64,000 nucleotides of DNA from DATHTS01 sp041940425 (GCA_041940425.1 JBGTSF010000001.1:62001-126000); one strand, 5' to 3'; positions 26,416-36,169 are shown, counted from the stretch's first letter. Notes: generated from the letters alone by a model not told the origin. Made by a program: numbers and translations.

Positions 26416-28202
26416 CGTGATTTATTTTCCTCGGTTAATTTCTTTATCTGTTCTACGGCATTCGTGTTGTTCGGGTTCAATTCGAGCGATTTTTTGTAAA
26501 ATTTGATCGCCGCTTCCTTGTCGCCTTTGAGCATATAAACTTCCGCCAAACTGTCCCAGGTATTAAAGGCATCGGGAAAATATTCGGTGTTTAATTTCAA
26601 AACTTCGAAGGCTTTGTCGAGATCATTATTTCTAATGTATCTATAGCCGATGCCGTTGACCGCGCCTTCGAGATAGCCTGCCAAATTTTCGTTTTTATTA
26701 CCGGAATTTTTGTAGGCTTCGAGTGCTTTTTCGATCTCGCCTTTGTCTAAAAACGTCTGGAATTTTTGAATTTCTGCCCAGAGCGGTTTGTATCCGTCGG
26801 CGATTTTTTCGAGCGTTTTGTCAATTTCCGGTTTTGAAAGAAAACGACCTTTTGAAAAAACGCCGCTGATCCGGCGCGTATTTTTAATATTTTCCAAGGG
26901 ATTCGCGTCGAGCAAAATCAAATCAGCCGATTTTCCGGCGGCGATTGTGCCGACACGATCGTCAATTTTCAAAACCCGCGCCGGAGTAATAGTCGCGGCT
27001 CGAAGCGCGTCAAACGGCGAAAGCCCGGATTCGACAAAAAGTTCCAATTCGTGATGCAGAGAAAATCCGGGATAAACAAATGTCAGCGGCGCGTCCGTTC
27101 CGGTCATCACGGAAACTCCGGCATCGTTAAATTCCTTGACCATCATTTTTTGCAGTTCCAGACTTTGCTTCAGCATCCTGTCCATTTCCGGCAGACGATT
27201 CGACCAGCTTGCGCGGTAGCGATTCGTCTGCGGTCCCCACGCCGCGCGCGTCATCGGCTCGACGTATTTCAGTTCAGATTCCTTCATCATCTGGTCAAAT
27301 TCGGAAGTCGTCTGCCGCCAGATCGTTTCAAACGATGTCAGAGTCGGCGTGAAAGCGACGTTTGCCTGTTTCGCTTCCTTTGCTAATTTTTTGATAACCG
27401 GAGTTAATTTTTTGAGTTCGGGAAAATCCGGTTTTGCCTTTCGATAATCTTCCAGACTCGTCCGACCGAATTGGAAGTCAACGTGCGCTTTGTAAAAATC
27501 CAGAATCGGCGCGGCTGTGTAATAAACTTCTTCGGCGTGGTCAATCGAACTTTGTCCTTCTTCGAAAACGACCGAAAAAGGCATATTGCGCGGCGCGTGT
27601 CCGACGACGCGGATATTTTCTCTTTTCGCCGTCTCGATCAGACGGTCGTAAGTTTCCCGCGTCATCGAGTTCGAGCCGTTGCCGTATTGCTTAACCGCAT
27701 CATAACCGGCTTTCTTTTGTTCGAGAACGAATTTTTCCGCTTCTTCCGGCGAATTGACGCGGGCGGTCGCGGTCGTCGGTCCGGTCGTGAAAAATCTCGG
27801 ACCAAAAAATTCGTCTTTGGAAATTTTTTCACGAAGCGCGAGATGCCACGGGCTTCCGTGCATACTCTGAACGGTCGTTACGCCGTTTGCCAGATACATT
27901 TCCAAATCTTTCTCGCTGCCTTCGCGGATGTGGATGTGCATATCCGCGAGACCGGGAATCAGAAATTTTCCCGCGCCGTTGATAATGGTCGCGCCGGTCG
28001 GCGTTTTTATTTTCGAGCCGAGCGCGGTGATCCTTCCGTTCTCGATAACGACCGATTGATTTTTCAAAACGCGCTCGGAATCCATCGGAATGACGTTGAC
28101 GTTCGTAATGACAAACGCCTTCGAATCGTCCGTTTGAATCGCTAAAGCGAAGTTCGGAAAAGCCAGCAAAACGATAAAAAGTAAACTGTATAATTTCGAC
28201 AT
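26412..28202 (-). CDS. Exported amidohydrolase with TPR tail
   Basis: 596 residues from the ATG at 28202, six bases after AAGGAG; a TTG at 28226 lies before that site. The signal peptide ends PNFALA. Metal ligands of the imidazolonepropionase/prolidase-type amidohydrolase barrel are seen as GLADMHIHI, VVGHAPRN, SSIDHAEEV and TGTDAPLTF. The C-terminal composite beta segment is GTIAAGKSADLILLDANPLENI. TPRs follow (FNTWDSLAEVYMLKGDK ... AIKFYKKSLELNPNN). It probably hydrolyses a cyclic amide or dipeptide in the periplasm. A degraded relative lies at 33594. Confidence 0.9.
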   Translation of the reverse strand: MSKLYSLLFIVLLAFPNFALAIQTDDSKAFVITNVNVIPMDSERVLKNQSVVIENGRITALGSKIKTPTGATIINGAGKFLIPGLADMHIHIREGSEKDLEMYLANGVTTVQSMHGSPWHLALREKISKDEFFGPRFFTTGPTTATARVNSPEEAEKFVLEQKKAGYDAVKQYGNGSNSMTRETYDRLIETAKRENIRVVGHAPRNMPFSVVFEEGQSSIDHAEEVYYTAAPILDFYKAHVDFQFGRTSLEDYRKAKPDFPELKKLTPVIKKLAKEAKQANVAFTPTLTSFETIWRQTTSEFDQMMKESELKYVEPMTRAAWGPQTNRYRASWSNRLPEMDRMLKQSLELQKMMVKEFNDAGVSVMTGTDAPLTFVYPGFSLHHELELFVESGLSPFDALRAATITPARVLKIDDRVGTIAAGKSADLILLDANPLENIKNTRRISGVFSKGRFLSKPEIDKTLEKIADGYKPLWAEIQKFQTFLDKGEIEKALEAYKNSGNKNENLAGYLEGAVNGIGYRYIRNNDLDKAFEVLKLNTEYFPDAFNTWDSLAEVYMLKGDKEAAIKFYKKSLELNPNNTNAVEQIKKLTEENKSR

Positions 28203-28251
28203 AAAAACTCCTTTATTATTTTTCAATGACTCTGACCGCCACGGTTTTTAT

Positions 28252-28482
28252 TTATTTGGCGTTATTTAAACTCCTGATCTTTTCAATTTGTTCATCCGAA
28301 ACTCTTGCCGAACCGTGAATCGCACAGATTTTTTCGGGCTTTAAATCCGAACCGTCAAGCCATTTGACAAACCATTTCATCACCGGAACTCTGGCGGAAT
28401 TTGGAGAACGTTCTACATTAAAAGGTTCGAAAAGATCTGATTGATAAAGAATTTTCTGTTTCGGCAAAAACCGCTGTATCAT
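28252..28482 (-). pseudogene. 3' remnant of an MBL-fold hydrolase gene
   Basis: A 76-residue frame that reads like the end of a metallo-beta-lactamase-fold protein: KQKILYQSDLFEPFN, then MKWFVKWLDGSDLKPEKICAIHG and RVSDEQIEKIRSL. It lacks the HxHxDH half. It begins 16 bp after the M28 peptidase stop. A truncated leftover is more likely than a functional small gene. Confidence 0.6.
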
Positions 28483-28497
28483 ATTCCTTGCCGGTGA

Positions 28498-30351
28498 TCA
28501 TTTATCAATTCTCAAAAAACTTGATTTCGATTCGGCAATTTGCCAACTGGTTGAAAATGCGAGCCTTGCGATTTTTTCCATCTTTTTAAAATCAAGTTCG
28601 GTTAAATCATCTCTAGGAGTGTGATAATCCTTATGCAAGCCCGTAAAATATGTTATGAATGGCACTCCGTGTTTGGCGAAGTTGTATGAATCGGTGCGAA
28701 AATACATACGGCTCGGGGCATTCTTGTCGCTGTATTTATAGTCGAATTTAAGCCGAACCGTTTTTTGATTTATTTCTTCGTGAAGTTTTTTCAGATCGCT
28801 GAATTCTTCGTTATTTATAACAAAAACTGAATCTTTGTCTGAGGTTTCATCACCGAAAGGCGGACGTTTATAACTTTCGCCTTCTTTAGCGGAGCGTCCG
28901 ATCATATCCAGATTAATATTGACGGCAATTTTTTCGAGCGGGACTAAAGTTTCGTAATCGGTATGGAATTGAGAGCCAAAAAGCCCGAGTTCTTCCGCAG
29001 TGTAAAAAACAATCAGTATCGAGCGTTTCGGTCTTTTTCCGTTTGCAAAAGCTTCGGCAATTTCCAGAATTGCCGCCGTGCCGGAAGCATTGTCATCTGC
29101 TCCGTTGTGAATAAGATTTTCAAACTGTTTTTCTTCCGAACCTAATGTGTCGTAATGAGCAGTTAAAACGACATATTCATCTTTTAATTTTGGATCCGAA
29201 CCTTCAAGAATTCCGGCGACATTGTAAGCTGAGGGTGCTTCTTCGAGAGTAAAACCCATATCCAAATCAATGTTTGCATTCATTTTACGCGGACGCAGAA
29301 CGGATTCGCCGTCGGCTTCGTTCAGATAATTTTCTTTTTCTCCCAAGATTTTGGTTAATGCTTTGACAAAAGGCGGTCCGGCGAGGATTTCGGGAATCAA
29401 TGGATCGTTGGTTTCCTGAACTCTTCTTTCCAGAATATCGGGTTTTGGTCGCAAACGCCTTTCTTTTTCGTTAAGAAGAGTTTCCCGATAACCATCCCAA
29501 ATTTTCTGCAATCCGGTTGAAATTACAATGGCTCCGGTCGCACCGTGCTTTGCTGCGGCACCGTCCTTTTGCTCGTCGTCTTGCAGTTTTACATCCTTTA
29601 AAGATTCCGGTTTGTTATTAACACGAACGACTATTTTTCCTTTTACATCTAACCCGGCATAATCATCATAATTGTTACGCGGCGAAGAAATTCCGTAACC
29701 GACGAAAACCAATGAACCGCTTAGCTTAGCCCGCAGATCATCGCCGTTTATTTTTAAGGTCGTCCGATCTCCGGTAGTGTAGAATATGAAGTCTTCAGCA
29801 TAATTCAATTTCAATTCCTTACCATCGGAAATTAAGTTTGCACGATAATTTTCCTTATTTAGTTCAAGAGTGGTAAAAAGCACTCTCTGATAAAATGTCT
29901 TGTCGCGTGCGGCTCCGCGAAATCCGTAAGATTTTAATCTCGAAGACAGATAACGGGCGGCAATATAACTCGAAGGATTAAAAGTAAAACGTCCGCCCAA
30001 TTCATCAGATGCCAAAAAATCTATGTGCATCTTTAGCTCATTCGCCGTAATCGTGTTGATAAGTTCATTTGGCGGAATTGAGTTATTAAAACCGAATACC
30101 GTAGCAGAAAAAAGAGAAATAAACAGTAAACTTGTCATCAAATGATTTTTCAATTTGAGAGAATTAATAAAAAAACGTGCCTTATTTCTCTTTCGATAAA
30201 ACGAACCGCCGAAAGAAGCAAAAGTTTCTTTCGCTTCATCTGCATCCAGACTTCGCGGAGTCGGTCGGGCATCGCTTCGCAGAACTAAACCGGAAACGCC
30301 GAGCATCGCCAATCCCAAACTGCTTTTTTGTAAGAAATCTCTTAGATTCAT
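28498..30351 (-). CDS. Exported M28-family metallopeptidase with unusual N-terminus
   Basis: 617 residues from the ATG at 30351, six bases after the kelch gene stop; an ATG at 30138 would give 546 residues. Zinc ligands of the M28 aminopeptidase core appear as TAHYDTLG, NGADDNASGTAA, YTAEELGLFGS, VNINLDMIGR and DYHTPRDD. The domain holds a PA-like insert (GKIVVRVNNK). Residues 1-70 (SLGLAMLGVSGLVLRSDARP ...) look like a leader from another protein. A second, ordinary signal peptide, MTSLLFISLFSATVFGF, starts at residue 72. Either start is possible; the later one fits the family better. The gene is AT-richer than its neighbours. Confidence 0.85.
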   Translation of the reverse strand: MNLRDFLQKSSLGLAMLGVSGLVLRSDARPTPRSLDADEAKETFASFGGSFYRKRNKARFFINSLKLKNHLMTSLLFISLFSATVFGFNNSIPPNELINTITANELKMHIDFLASDELGGRFTFNPSSYIAARYLSSRLKSYGFRGAARDKTFYQRVLFTTLELNKENYRANLISDGKELKLNYAEDFIFYTTGDRTTLKINGDDLRAKLSGSLVFVGYGISSPRNNYDDYAGLDVKGKIVVRVNNKPESLKDVKLQDDEQKDGAAAKHGATGAIVISTGLQKIWDGYRETLLNEKERRLRPKPDILERRVQETNDPLIPEILAGPPFVKALTKILGEKENYLNEADGESVLRPRKMNANIDLDMGFTLEEAPSAYNVAGILEGSDPKLKDEYVVLTAHYDTLGSEEKQFENLIHNGADDNASGTAAILEIAEAFANGKRPKRSILIVFYTAEELGLFGSQFHTDYETLVPLEKIAVNINLDMIGRSAKEGESYKRPPFGDETSDKDSVFVINNEEFSDLKKLHEEINQKTVRLKFDYKYSDKNAPSRMYFRTDSYNFAKHGVPFITYFTGLHKDYHTPRDDLTELDFKKMEKIARLAFSTSWQIAESKSSFLRIDK

Positions 30352-30356
30352 ATAAA

Positions 30357-31943
30357 TTATTGAATTTCCGCCCATTTTTCAGGGCTGAATTTTAATTCCG
30401 AAGGCGTATTTCCAATGATTAACTCCATATTTAAGGTGTCGTCGGAAAGCGTTTTCGGAAAGATTTGAAGCGAGATCGGTTTCGTGTTAGCCGAATAAAC
30501 GATGGCGATTTTCATTTTTTTCCCGTCCAAAAACTTATTCGATATTTTGAACTCGCGTTCATTCGCAACGCCCATCCCGTTGACATTCGCCGCCCAACCG
30601 TTTGCGTTGTAGAAATCTTCGCGCATTTTTACGGCTTCCGCGCTCATACTCGTATCGCGGGCTTCGTATTTGAAACCCTGTGTGTTTTTCCAATTTCCGG
30701 TTTCGTTTTTGTAAATTGCGGTTCCCAAAGCCGCCGAAGCGTGAAGCGCGTAAACATCTTTTCCGTCGGTTGCATAAACGGTTATCCAGCCTTCGCCTAT
30801 GCCGCGAACGCCGAGGAATAATTCATCGCCGGCGAATTTGTAAAACGCTTCGCCGCCGCCGGTCAGTTCGATTTTTTTAGCATCTTTCCATTCTTCATCC
30901 GAAAGCGTGCCGTCAATCGTAACTGCCGAAGAAACGGCTTTTGCCGATTCGATCTTTGATAAATCCAGTTCCCACGTTTCGCCCTCGCCTTGCGCGGAAC
31001 TTTGACCGAACATAACCAGAGCATTTCGCTTTGTGTCGAAAGTTACGCCGGGAAAGAAAAGTTTCGGCATTTCCGGCACGTCGAGTTTTTGCCATCTGTT
31101 CGATTTCCATTCCCAAACATCGCCGTAAATATTGTTTCTGTCGAAACCGCCGAACAAGAGAATCGAGTTTCGTTTTCTTAAATGGATCAATTCAAAAGTC
31201 GCCCGCGGATTGACGCCCGTTTCGCTTAATTTTTTCCATTCTTTACCGTCCCATTCCCATGTGTCGCCGTAGATATTGCCGGAATGGTCGTTTCCGCCGA
31301 ATAAAATTATCTTCTTGCTTGCCGGATCGTAAACCATCGCCGGACCGTAACGCGGGTTCGGTCCCGCCGCCGCCATTCGTTCCCACTTTTTGCCGTCAAA
31401 TTCCCATGTGTCCTGCAAAAAAAGCTCGTTTTCACGCGGAATGCCGCCCGTCGAACTCAGACCGCCGAACAAAACGACTTTCCCGCGCGCTTCGTCGTAA
31501 GCGACCGCCGGACTGCGGCGAATCGGCGGAGCATTTACATCGAGCTTTTTCCAATTTTTACCGTCAAATTCCCAGGTGTCGCCGAAGAGATTTTCCTTTT
31601 TATCGTAACCGCCGAACATCAGCATCTTCCCGCGTTTTTTGTCGAAGATCATTCGATGACCGTAACGCGCTTCGGGCGAATTTGCAGTTTCTATCCGTTT
31701 CCAATTCCTGCCGTCGTATTCCCAGGTATCGTTCGTCGGCGTGCTTCGCATCCGGTCGCCGCCGAACAGAACGACGACGTTTCGCTTTTCGTCAAAAGCC
31801 ATCGCCGGAATGATTCTGGCGGACGGAGAAACGGCGGTTTCCTGCTGTTTCCAGATTTCTCTGTCCTGTTTCTCCTGACTTTTTACGAGAATAAATGAAG
31901 AAAGAAAAAGTATAAAAATTGAAATTAAGTGCGTTTTTTTCAT
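30357..31943 (-). CDS. Exported kelch-repeat beta-propeller protein
   Basis: About 528 residues from the ATG at 31943, which places a signal peptide (ISIFILFLSSFILVKSQ) at the N-terminus. An ATG 12 codons upstream overlaps the previous stop (ATGA) and is an alternative. At least six kelch units repeat the pattern M-x-F/Y-D-x-x-R-x-x-V-V-L-F-G-G ... D-T-W-E-F/Y-D-G-K-x-W, at about 50-residue spacing over 30-330. The last about 190 residues form a CBM9/DOMON-like beta domain (GTLSDEEWKDAKKIEL). It probably binds ligand or protein in the periplasm; no catalytic motif is seen. Confidence 0.85.
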   Translation of the reverse strand: MKKTHLISIFILFLSSFILVKSQEKQDREIWKQQETAVSPSARIIPAMAFDEKRNVVVLFGGDRMRSTPTNDTWEYDGRNWKRIETANSPEARYGHRMIFDKKRGKMLMFGGYDKKENLFGDTWEFDGKNWKKLDVNAPPIRRSPAVAYDEARGKVVLFGGLSSTGGIPRENELFLQDTWEFDGKKWERMAAAGPNPRYGPAMVYDPASKKIILFGGNDHSGNIYGDTWEWDGKEWKKLSETGVNPRATFELIHLRKRNSILLFGGFDRNNIYGDVWEWKSNRWQKLDVPEMPKLFFPGVTFDTKRNALVMFGQSSAQGEGETWELDLSKIESAKAVSSAVTIDGTLSDEEWKDAKKIELTGGGEAFYKFAGDELFLGVRGIGEGWITVYATDGKDVYALHASAALGTAIYKNETGNWKNTQGFKYEARDTSMSAEAVKMREDFYNANGWAANVNGMGVANEREFKISNKFLDGKKMKIAIVYSANTKPISLQIFPKTLSDDTLNMELIIGNTPSELKFSPEKWAEIQ

Positions 31944-31975
31944 AGTTTTAATTGATGAAAACCAACTGTCTGAAT

Positions 31976-33508
31976 TCATTTCGATTTGCTTGCCAGATTG
32001 GTTTTTACCGTTTCTATTCGTTTTTGATAAAATTCGAGTTCACTCAAAATCTCCGGCGTTTGCTTTTCCTTGAGTGCCATTCCGTAAGCCGTACTGAAAT
32101 ATTCCAGAGCGTTTTGCCAATCCTTCATCTTGTAATAAAGATTCGCCACCCATTCATATGAAAGATAATCATTCGGATATGCCTCGACTCGTAATTTCGC
32201 CGATTTTATCGCGTCTTCTTCGCGTCCCGCTTTGAAAAGCCGGTCGGCTAAAACGGTCATTTCAAACGGCTCGAAAATCTGATAATCCGCATCGCGTTTT
32301 TTTACTTCTTTATAAATTTCGTAAGCCGTTTCAAAATCTTTATCGCTGATAATTGCAAAAAATTCTTCCTGCGTCGGCGGTTTCGGTAGAGATTTCTTTC
32401 GCGTAATTGAAAGTAAAGTTTTGTCGGGAGAATCTTGATTTAGAAAATTTTTGGCGAAATTATCGTTTTTCAGATGTGCATCGAAAAAACGCAAAGCGTA
32501 ATTGCAGATCAATTCATACGCTTTTTGCTTTTTCTTTTCCGGTTCATCAAGCGAAGCGGCAAAATTTCGAGCGATAAAATTGTAGGAATTAAATTCCGAG
32601 TGCGTTATTTCATCAAAATCGAGCAAAGAAACATCCGCGTAATTTACCGATTCCAGAAATTCATTTATGCGGAGAACATTGCGGCGAGTCGAAATGAACA
32701 TAACGGGAACGCGAATTTTATCCGCATCGAAAAACGCCGTCTGTTTGATCTTGTCTTCGTGCATCGCAATCGAACCGTCGAGACTTAAAACCGCGTCAAC
32801 ATTCGGATTTCGCATCTGCACGAGCATCGCCGCCAGACCGCCCCAACTCCAGCCCATCGTTGCCAAACGGCTCAGATCAGCTTCGGGAAATTGCTGACTT
32901 TGAGCGATCAGAAATTCCATGTCGCGCGCTTCGGCTTCCAAACCGACGGCATTAACAATCGTTTTGTGATCGAATATACCGACTGCCGGACTCGCCAAAA
33001 CGAAAAAGCCGCGGCTTGCCAGATATTCAAACAAAACGCTGTTTTCAAACGCCTCGCCCTGCCCGCCCGCGCCGTAAATAATAACGGGAAATTTTCCATC
33101 TGCCGCTTTCGCATCTTTGACGGCATAAGTTTTAGCTCGAAAAATTCGGTCTGCTTCAGCCCCGGATTTTGCGCGTCCTGTTAATTCCTTTTTCCAAAAC
33201 TCCAGATTTTCCTGCTTTTCTTTCTCGGTAATTTCGGCAAGGTTTTCTTCTGTGGGATAAAGTTTTAGATATTCGGAATATTCAATTCGCGGATTCTTTG
33301 AACCGGTCGGATACCAAACGGCAATTTGCATCGGTCTGCCCTGCTTGCCTTGATAACTTCTCGAATAATCGTAAGTTTGAATTATTTTGAAACCGACACC
33401 GTAGTTTCCTTGCGTTAAATTGCCGGAGAGATTTTGAGCGTTAATTACTCCCGTCATTAGGATTATGAATGATATTGTAAAAGTGATTTGGGTTGTTGAA
33501 TTTCTCAT
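31976..33508 (-). CDS. Exported dienelactone hydrolase-like protein with TPR tail
   Basis: A 510-residue protein with a signal peptide ending GVINAQ. Residues about 35-370 are an alpha/beta hydrolase: PVIIYGAGGQGEAFEN (oxyanion strand), GWSWGGLAAML (nucleophile elbow), then a platelet-activating-factor-acetylhydrolase-like arrangement. Residues about 400-505 are TPR-like (LFKAGREEDAIKSAKLRVEAYPND, WVANLYYKMKDWQNALEYF). CAGGAAA precedes the ATG. The substrate is probably an ester or thioester in the periplasm; this cannot be refined. Confidence 0.85.
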   Translation of the reverse strand: MRNSTTQITFTISFIILMTGVINAQNLSGNLTQGNYGVGFKIIQTYDYSRSYQGKQGRPMQIAVWYPTGSKNPRIEYSEYLKLYPTEENLAEITEKEKQENLEFWKKELTGRAKSGAEADRIFRAKTYAVKDAKAADGKFPVIIYGAGGQGEAFENSVLFEYLASRGFFVLASPAVGIFDHKTIVNAVGLEAEARDMEFLIAQSQQFPEADLSRLATMGWSWGGLAAMLVQMRNPNVDAVLSLDGSIAMHEDKIKQTAFFDADKIRVPVMFISTRRNVLRINEFLESVNYADVSLLDFDEITHSEFNSYNFIARNFAASLDEPEKKKQKAYELICNYALRFFDAHLKNDNFAKNFLNQDSPDKTLLSITRKKSLPKPPTQEEFFAIISDKDFETAYEIYKEVKKRDADYQIFEPFEMTVLADRLFKAGREEDAIKSAKLRVEAYPNDYLSYEWVANLYYKMKDWQNALEYFSTAYGMALKEKQTPEILSELEFYQKRIETVKTNLASKSK

Positions 33509-33593
33509 TATTTTCCTGAATTCCTTTTGTTGTCTTGTTTTACTCCTGATAAGAGTTTGTTTAATTTTGATTTATCAAAATACTAGCCGTTTT

Positions 33594-33914
33594 TCACCAC
33601 AGCATAAATTTTCCGCTTTCGATTGTTCCCAGACAATCCCGCATCCCGAAAAATTCCGCCGGAACTCTTGTTCCGCTTTCGATTGCCTGCATCGGCGACA
33701 TTCCGATTTTTGTAACGAACATCTCCAATTCGTCGTGCAGACTGAAACCGGGAAAAACGAGCGGCACAGCCAAATCGGTTCTGGGCATCACACGCACACC
33801 TTTTCGATGCATTGTGCCGATGTCTTTTGCCGTCAAATCTTTTGCATTCGTCCACGCTTTTAATCCTTCATTGCTCAGTTTTGACCGCCAATTTTCGAAC
33901 AACAATATCGGCAA
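33594..33914 (-). pseudogene. Decayed amidohydrolase fragment
   Basis: The 106-residue frame resembles the C-terminal third of the amidohydrolase at 26412. VMPRTDLAVPLVFPGFSLHDELEMFVTKIGMSP parallels VMTGTDAPLTFVYPGFSLHHELELFVESGLSP there. It then stops right after GTIESGK, where the intact protein continues into its beta segment. The metal-binding first half is missing. Its frame overlaps the 3' end of the serine hydrolase at 33868. It is best read as a broken gene. Confidence 0.75.
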
Positions 33915-35049
33915 TCCCTGATGCTATACGGTCAACTCCCGCCGTTTTTGTATTTGCAAGCACGATTATTGCGATTTTGTCATCGGGAAAGCGGTTGATG
34001 ATCGCCTGAAATCCCGATACTCCTCCGCCGTGCGTGTAAAGCCGGTGTCCGCGATAGCCGGTTAGCCACCAGCCGAAACCGTAGCTTACTTTTTCGCCCT
34101 TAAATTCTCCGCCCATTTCGAGATTTACTTTTTCTCCGCCGCTCAGTTCAGCCGGAGAAAAGATTTGCTCGAAACTCGATTTTTTAAGAAGTTTTCCGTT
34201 TTCCAAAGCGAGCGCGAATTTCGCCAAATCTTCCGCCGATGAAACAAGTCCGCCCGCCGCGAATCCGCCCGGAAAATACGGCGCGGGATTTAATTTTTTG
34301 TCTTCTAATTGATAACCCGAAGCGCGATTTTTATCTGTGTCCGGCGGTTCGTAATATTTCGTGTTTTCCATTCCGAGCGGTTTGAAAATCCGCTCGTTCA
34401 AAAAATCTTCATAAGATTTCCCGCCGACCGTTTCGACAATCATTCCGAGCAAAATATAGCCCGTATTGCTGTATTGAAATCTTTCGCCTCTTTCAAATGA
34501 TCGAGGCTCGGCTGCCAGACGGCGGCGAAATTCCTCTTCCGAAAAAGTGTCGAGATTATCCCGCCGCAAATCTCTGTTAACGCCCGAAGTATGCGTCAAA
34601 AGTTGCCGGACGGTTATTTCCCGGTATTTTTCCGGCAGCCATTCGAGATATTTTATCGCCTTTTCATCAAGCGCGATTTTGCCTTCTTCGACCAGCATCA
34701 TTATTGCTATTGTCGTAAAAGGTTTTGTTACGGATGCGATTTGGTAACGGGTTTGCGGTGAGGCGGCGTATTCGGATTCGACATTTGCCAAACCGTAACT
34801 TTTCAGGAAAAAGATTTTGCCGTTTTTAACAACCGCAATGGAAAGGCTGGAGATTTCAGGCTTTTTACTTACGGAAGTCAGGTATTCATCAATTTGTTGA
34901 ACAGAAGATTTTTCTTCATCAAACGAATAATCATCCCGCGAAGATGAAACATTCTGACCGCAGGCTATTATCGAAAGCAAAGATATTGAAAGAAAAATCT
35001 TTATTACAAATCGGCTTTTCGGGTGGATATTTTTTTCAGTTCTTAGCAT
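33868..35049 (-). CDS. Serine hydrolase lipoprotein, PBP/beta-lactamase-like
   Basis: A 393-residue protein. The leader SISLLSIIACGQ carries a lipobox with C30, so it is probably a membrane-anchored lipoprotein. Motifs are S106-V-T-K109, Y193-S-N195 and H340-G-G. The domain is compact, without extra C-terminal modules. The ATG overlaps the end of a HEAT-repeat remnant upstream, and the stop overlaps the amidohydrolase remnant, so the gene sits between two broken genes. It may be an esterase or D-stereospecific peptidase. Confidence 0.9.
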   Translation of the reverse strand: MLRTEKNIHPKSRFVIKIFLSISLLSIIACGQNVSSSRDDYSFDEEKSSVQQIDEYLTSVSKKPEISSLSIAVVKNGKIFFLKSYGLANVESEYAASPQTRYQIASVTKPFTTIAIMMLVEEGKIALDEKAIKYLEWLPEKYREITVRQLLTHTSGVNRDLRRDNLDTFSEEEFRRRLAAEPRSFERGERFQYSNTGYILLGMIVETVGGKSYEDFLNERIFKPLGMENTKYYEPPDTDKNRASGYQLEDKKLNPAPYFPGGFAAGGLVSSAEDLAKFALALENGKLLKKSSFEQIFSPAELSGGEKVNLEMGGEFKGEKVSYGFGWWLTGYRGHRLYTHGGGVSGFQAIINRFPDDKIAIIVLANTKTAGVDRIASGIADIVVRKLAVKTEQ

Positions 35050-35219
35050 TGCATTTAATGAGTTTTATTGCTTCGTTCGCGTGTTTTCTAACTTTCAGAT
35101 TGCTGTCGTTAGCCGCGGCGATCAAAGCATCCAACGCCCGCGCGTCTTTTATCACGCCGGGCGACCACGCGGCTTTTCCCGAACGATCGGATATATGAAC
35201 AAAAATACTATTCCTTTTC
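35036..35219 (-). pseudogene. HEAT-repeat gene remnant
   Basis: The minus-strand frame ending in the TGA at 35036-35038 reads ARALDALIAAANDSNLKVRK then HANEAIKLIKCNA, a clear HEAT repeat. The frame is open only back to a TAG near 35220 and has no start codon. Just upstream lies AGGAAGGAAATGATATG, a good ribosome site and ATG in another frame. A frameshift or deletion therefore appears to have removed the body of the gene. Confidence 0.5.
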
Positions 35220-35365
35220 TAAACTGCATATCATTTCCTTCCTAAAAATTTATGAATTTTGTCGAGAACAGTTTGCGAAATGATAACAATCCGGGAGAAA
35301 AAAAATCTTGGAAATTCGGAGCGTTTTTGGATGGGAAGTGCGTATTCTATGCGAAAATATTGATT

Positions 35366-36169
35366 TTATTTCAAAGCGGCGCGATATTCGTTCGGAGTCG
35401 AACCCGTATAAATCTTGAATGCGTTGGTAAAATGACTCTGATCGTAAAAGCCCGCATCGGTGGAAATTTCAGCCAGCGTTTTATCGGTTTCGATCAATTG
35501 ATGAGCGGCGTATTCGAGCCGCAACTGCCGTATGTAATCACCGACCGAACAGTGAAACCGGCGGCGGAACGAGCGAGCCAGATGCGACGGGTGAACGCCG
35601 ATGTTTTCGGCAATGACCGAAAGACCGATCTGAGCGTTAAAATTCGAATGAATAAAATCTTTTGCGTTTTTTAACATCTGAGATTTGAGCGGTTCGGACG
35701 CTTTTTCGTTCTGCCGCGTAATTTCCGCGAGAAGTTCCAGGGTCAAACCCTCGACCGCCATTTTCGAAACGCTGTCGGCGATGCCGAGTTCCCTGTAAAT
35801 TTTTTGGATCAGACTGAAATTTTCCGCCGTCCGAATATGTTTTACTTCATCGAGAATTTTCGCCGGAAAAAACGCAGTTTTTTCCGGCGCGATTTCGATA
35901 ATCAGACAATGCGCGCCTTCTTTTTGATATTGATTCGAATGAGATTCTCCGGCGGGTTTTAAAAGTAAATTTTGCGGCAGGCATTCAAATTCGCGCCGTC
36001 CGATCGTTTCGATAAACGAGCCGCGCAGAACGCAGACGAGATTCGTGAATTTATGACTGTGGCGTTCGAGCGACAGATTCGGCTGATGCTTTGTTTCGGT
36101 CAACACAAATCCGCTTGTTTCGATCCTCGTCAGGCGTTTTCCCAGAGTTATCGGGCTGAATGTCTGCAT
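35366..36169 (-). CDS. AraC-family transcriptional regulator
   Basis: A 267-residue protein. The N-terminal cupin-like half (LSLERHSHKFTNLVCVLRGSF, AGESHSNQYQKEG) would bind an effector. The C-terminal DNA-binding half shows VIAENIGVHPSHLARSFRRRF and EISTDAGFYDQSHFTNAFKI. It is similar throughout to the regulator at 17528, so the block is framed by paralogous regulators. It is 146 bp upstream of the HEAT remnant on the same strand, and the kinase gene ends 106 bp upstream of its start. Confidence 0.92.
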   Translation of the reverse strand: MQTFSPITLGKRLTRIETSGFVLTETKHQPNLSLERHSHKFTNLVCVLRGSFIETIGRREFECLPQNLLLKPAGESHSNQYQKEGAHCLIIEIAPEKTAFFPAKILDEVKHIRTAENFSLIQKIYRELGIADSVSKMAVEGLTLELLAEITRQNEKASEPLKSQMLKNAKDFIHSNFNAQIGLSVIAENIGVHPSHLARSFRRRFHCSVGDYIRQLRLEYAAHQLIETDKTLAEISTDAGFYDQSHFTNAFKIYTGSTPNEYRAALK

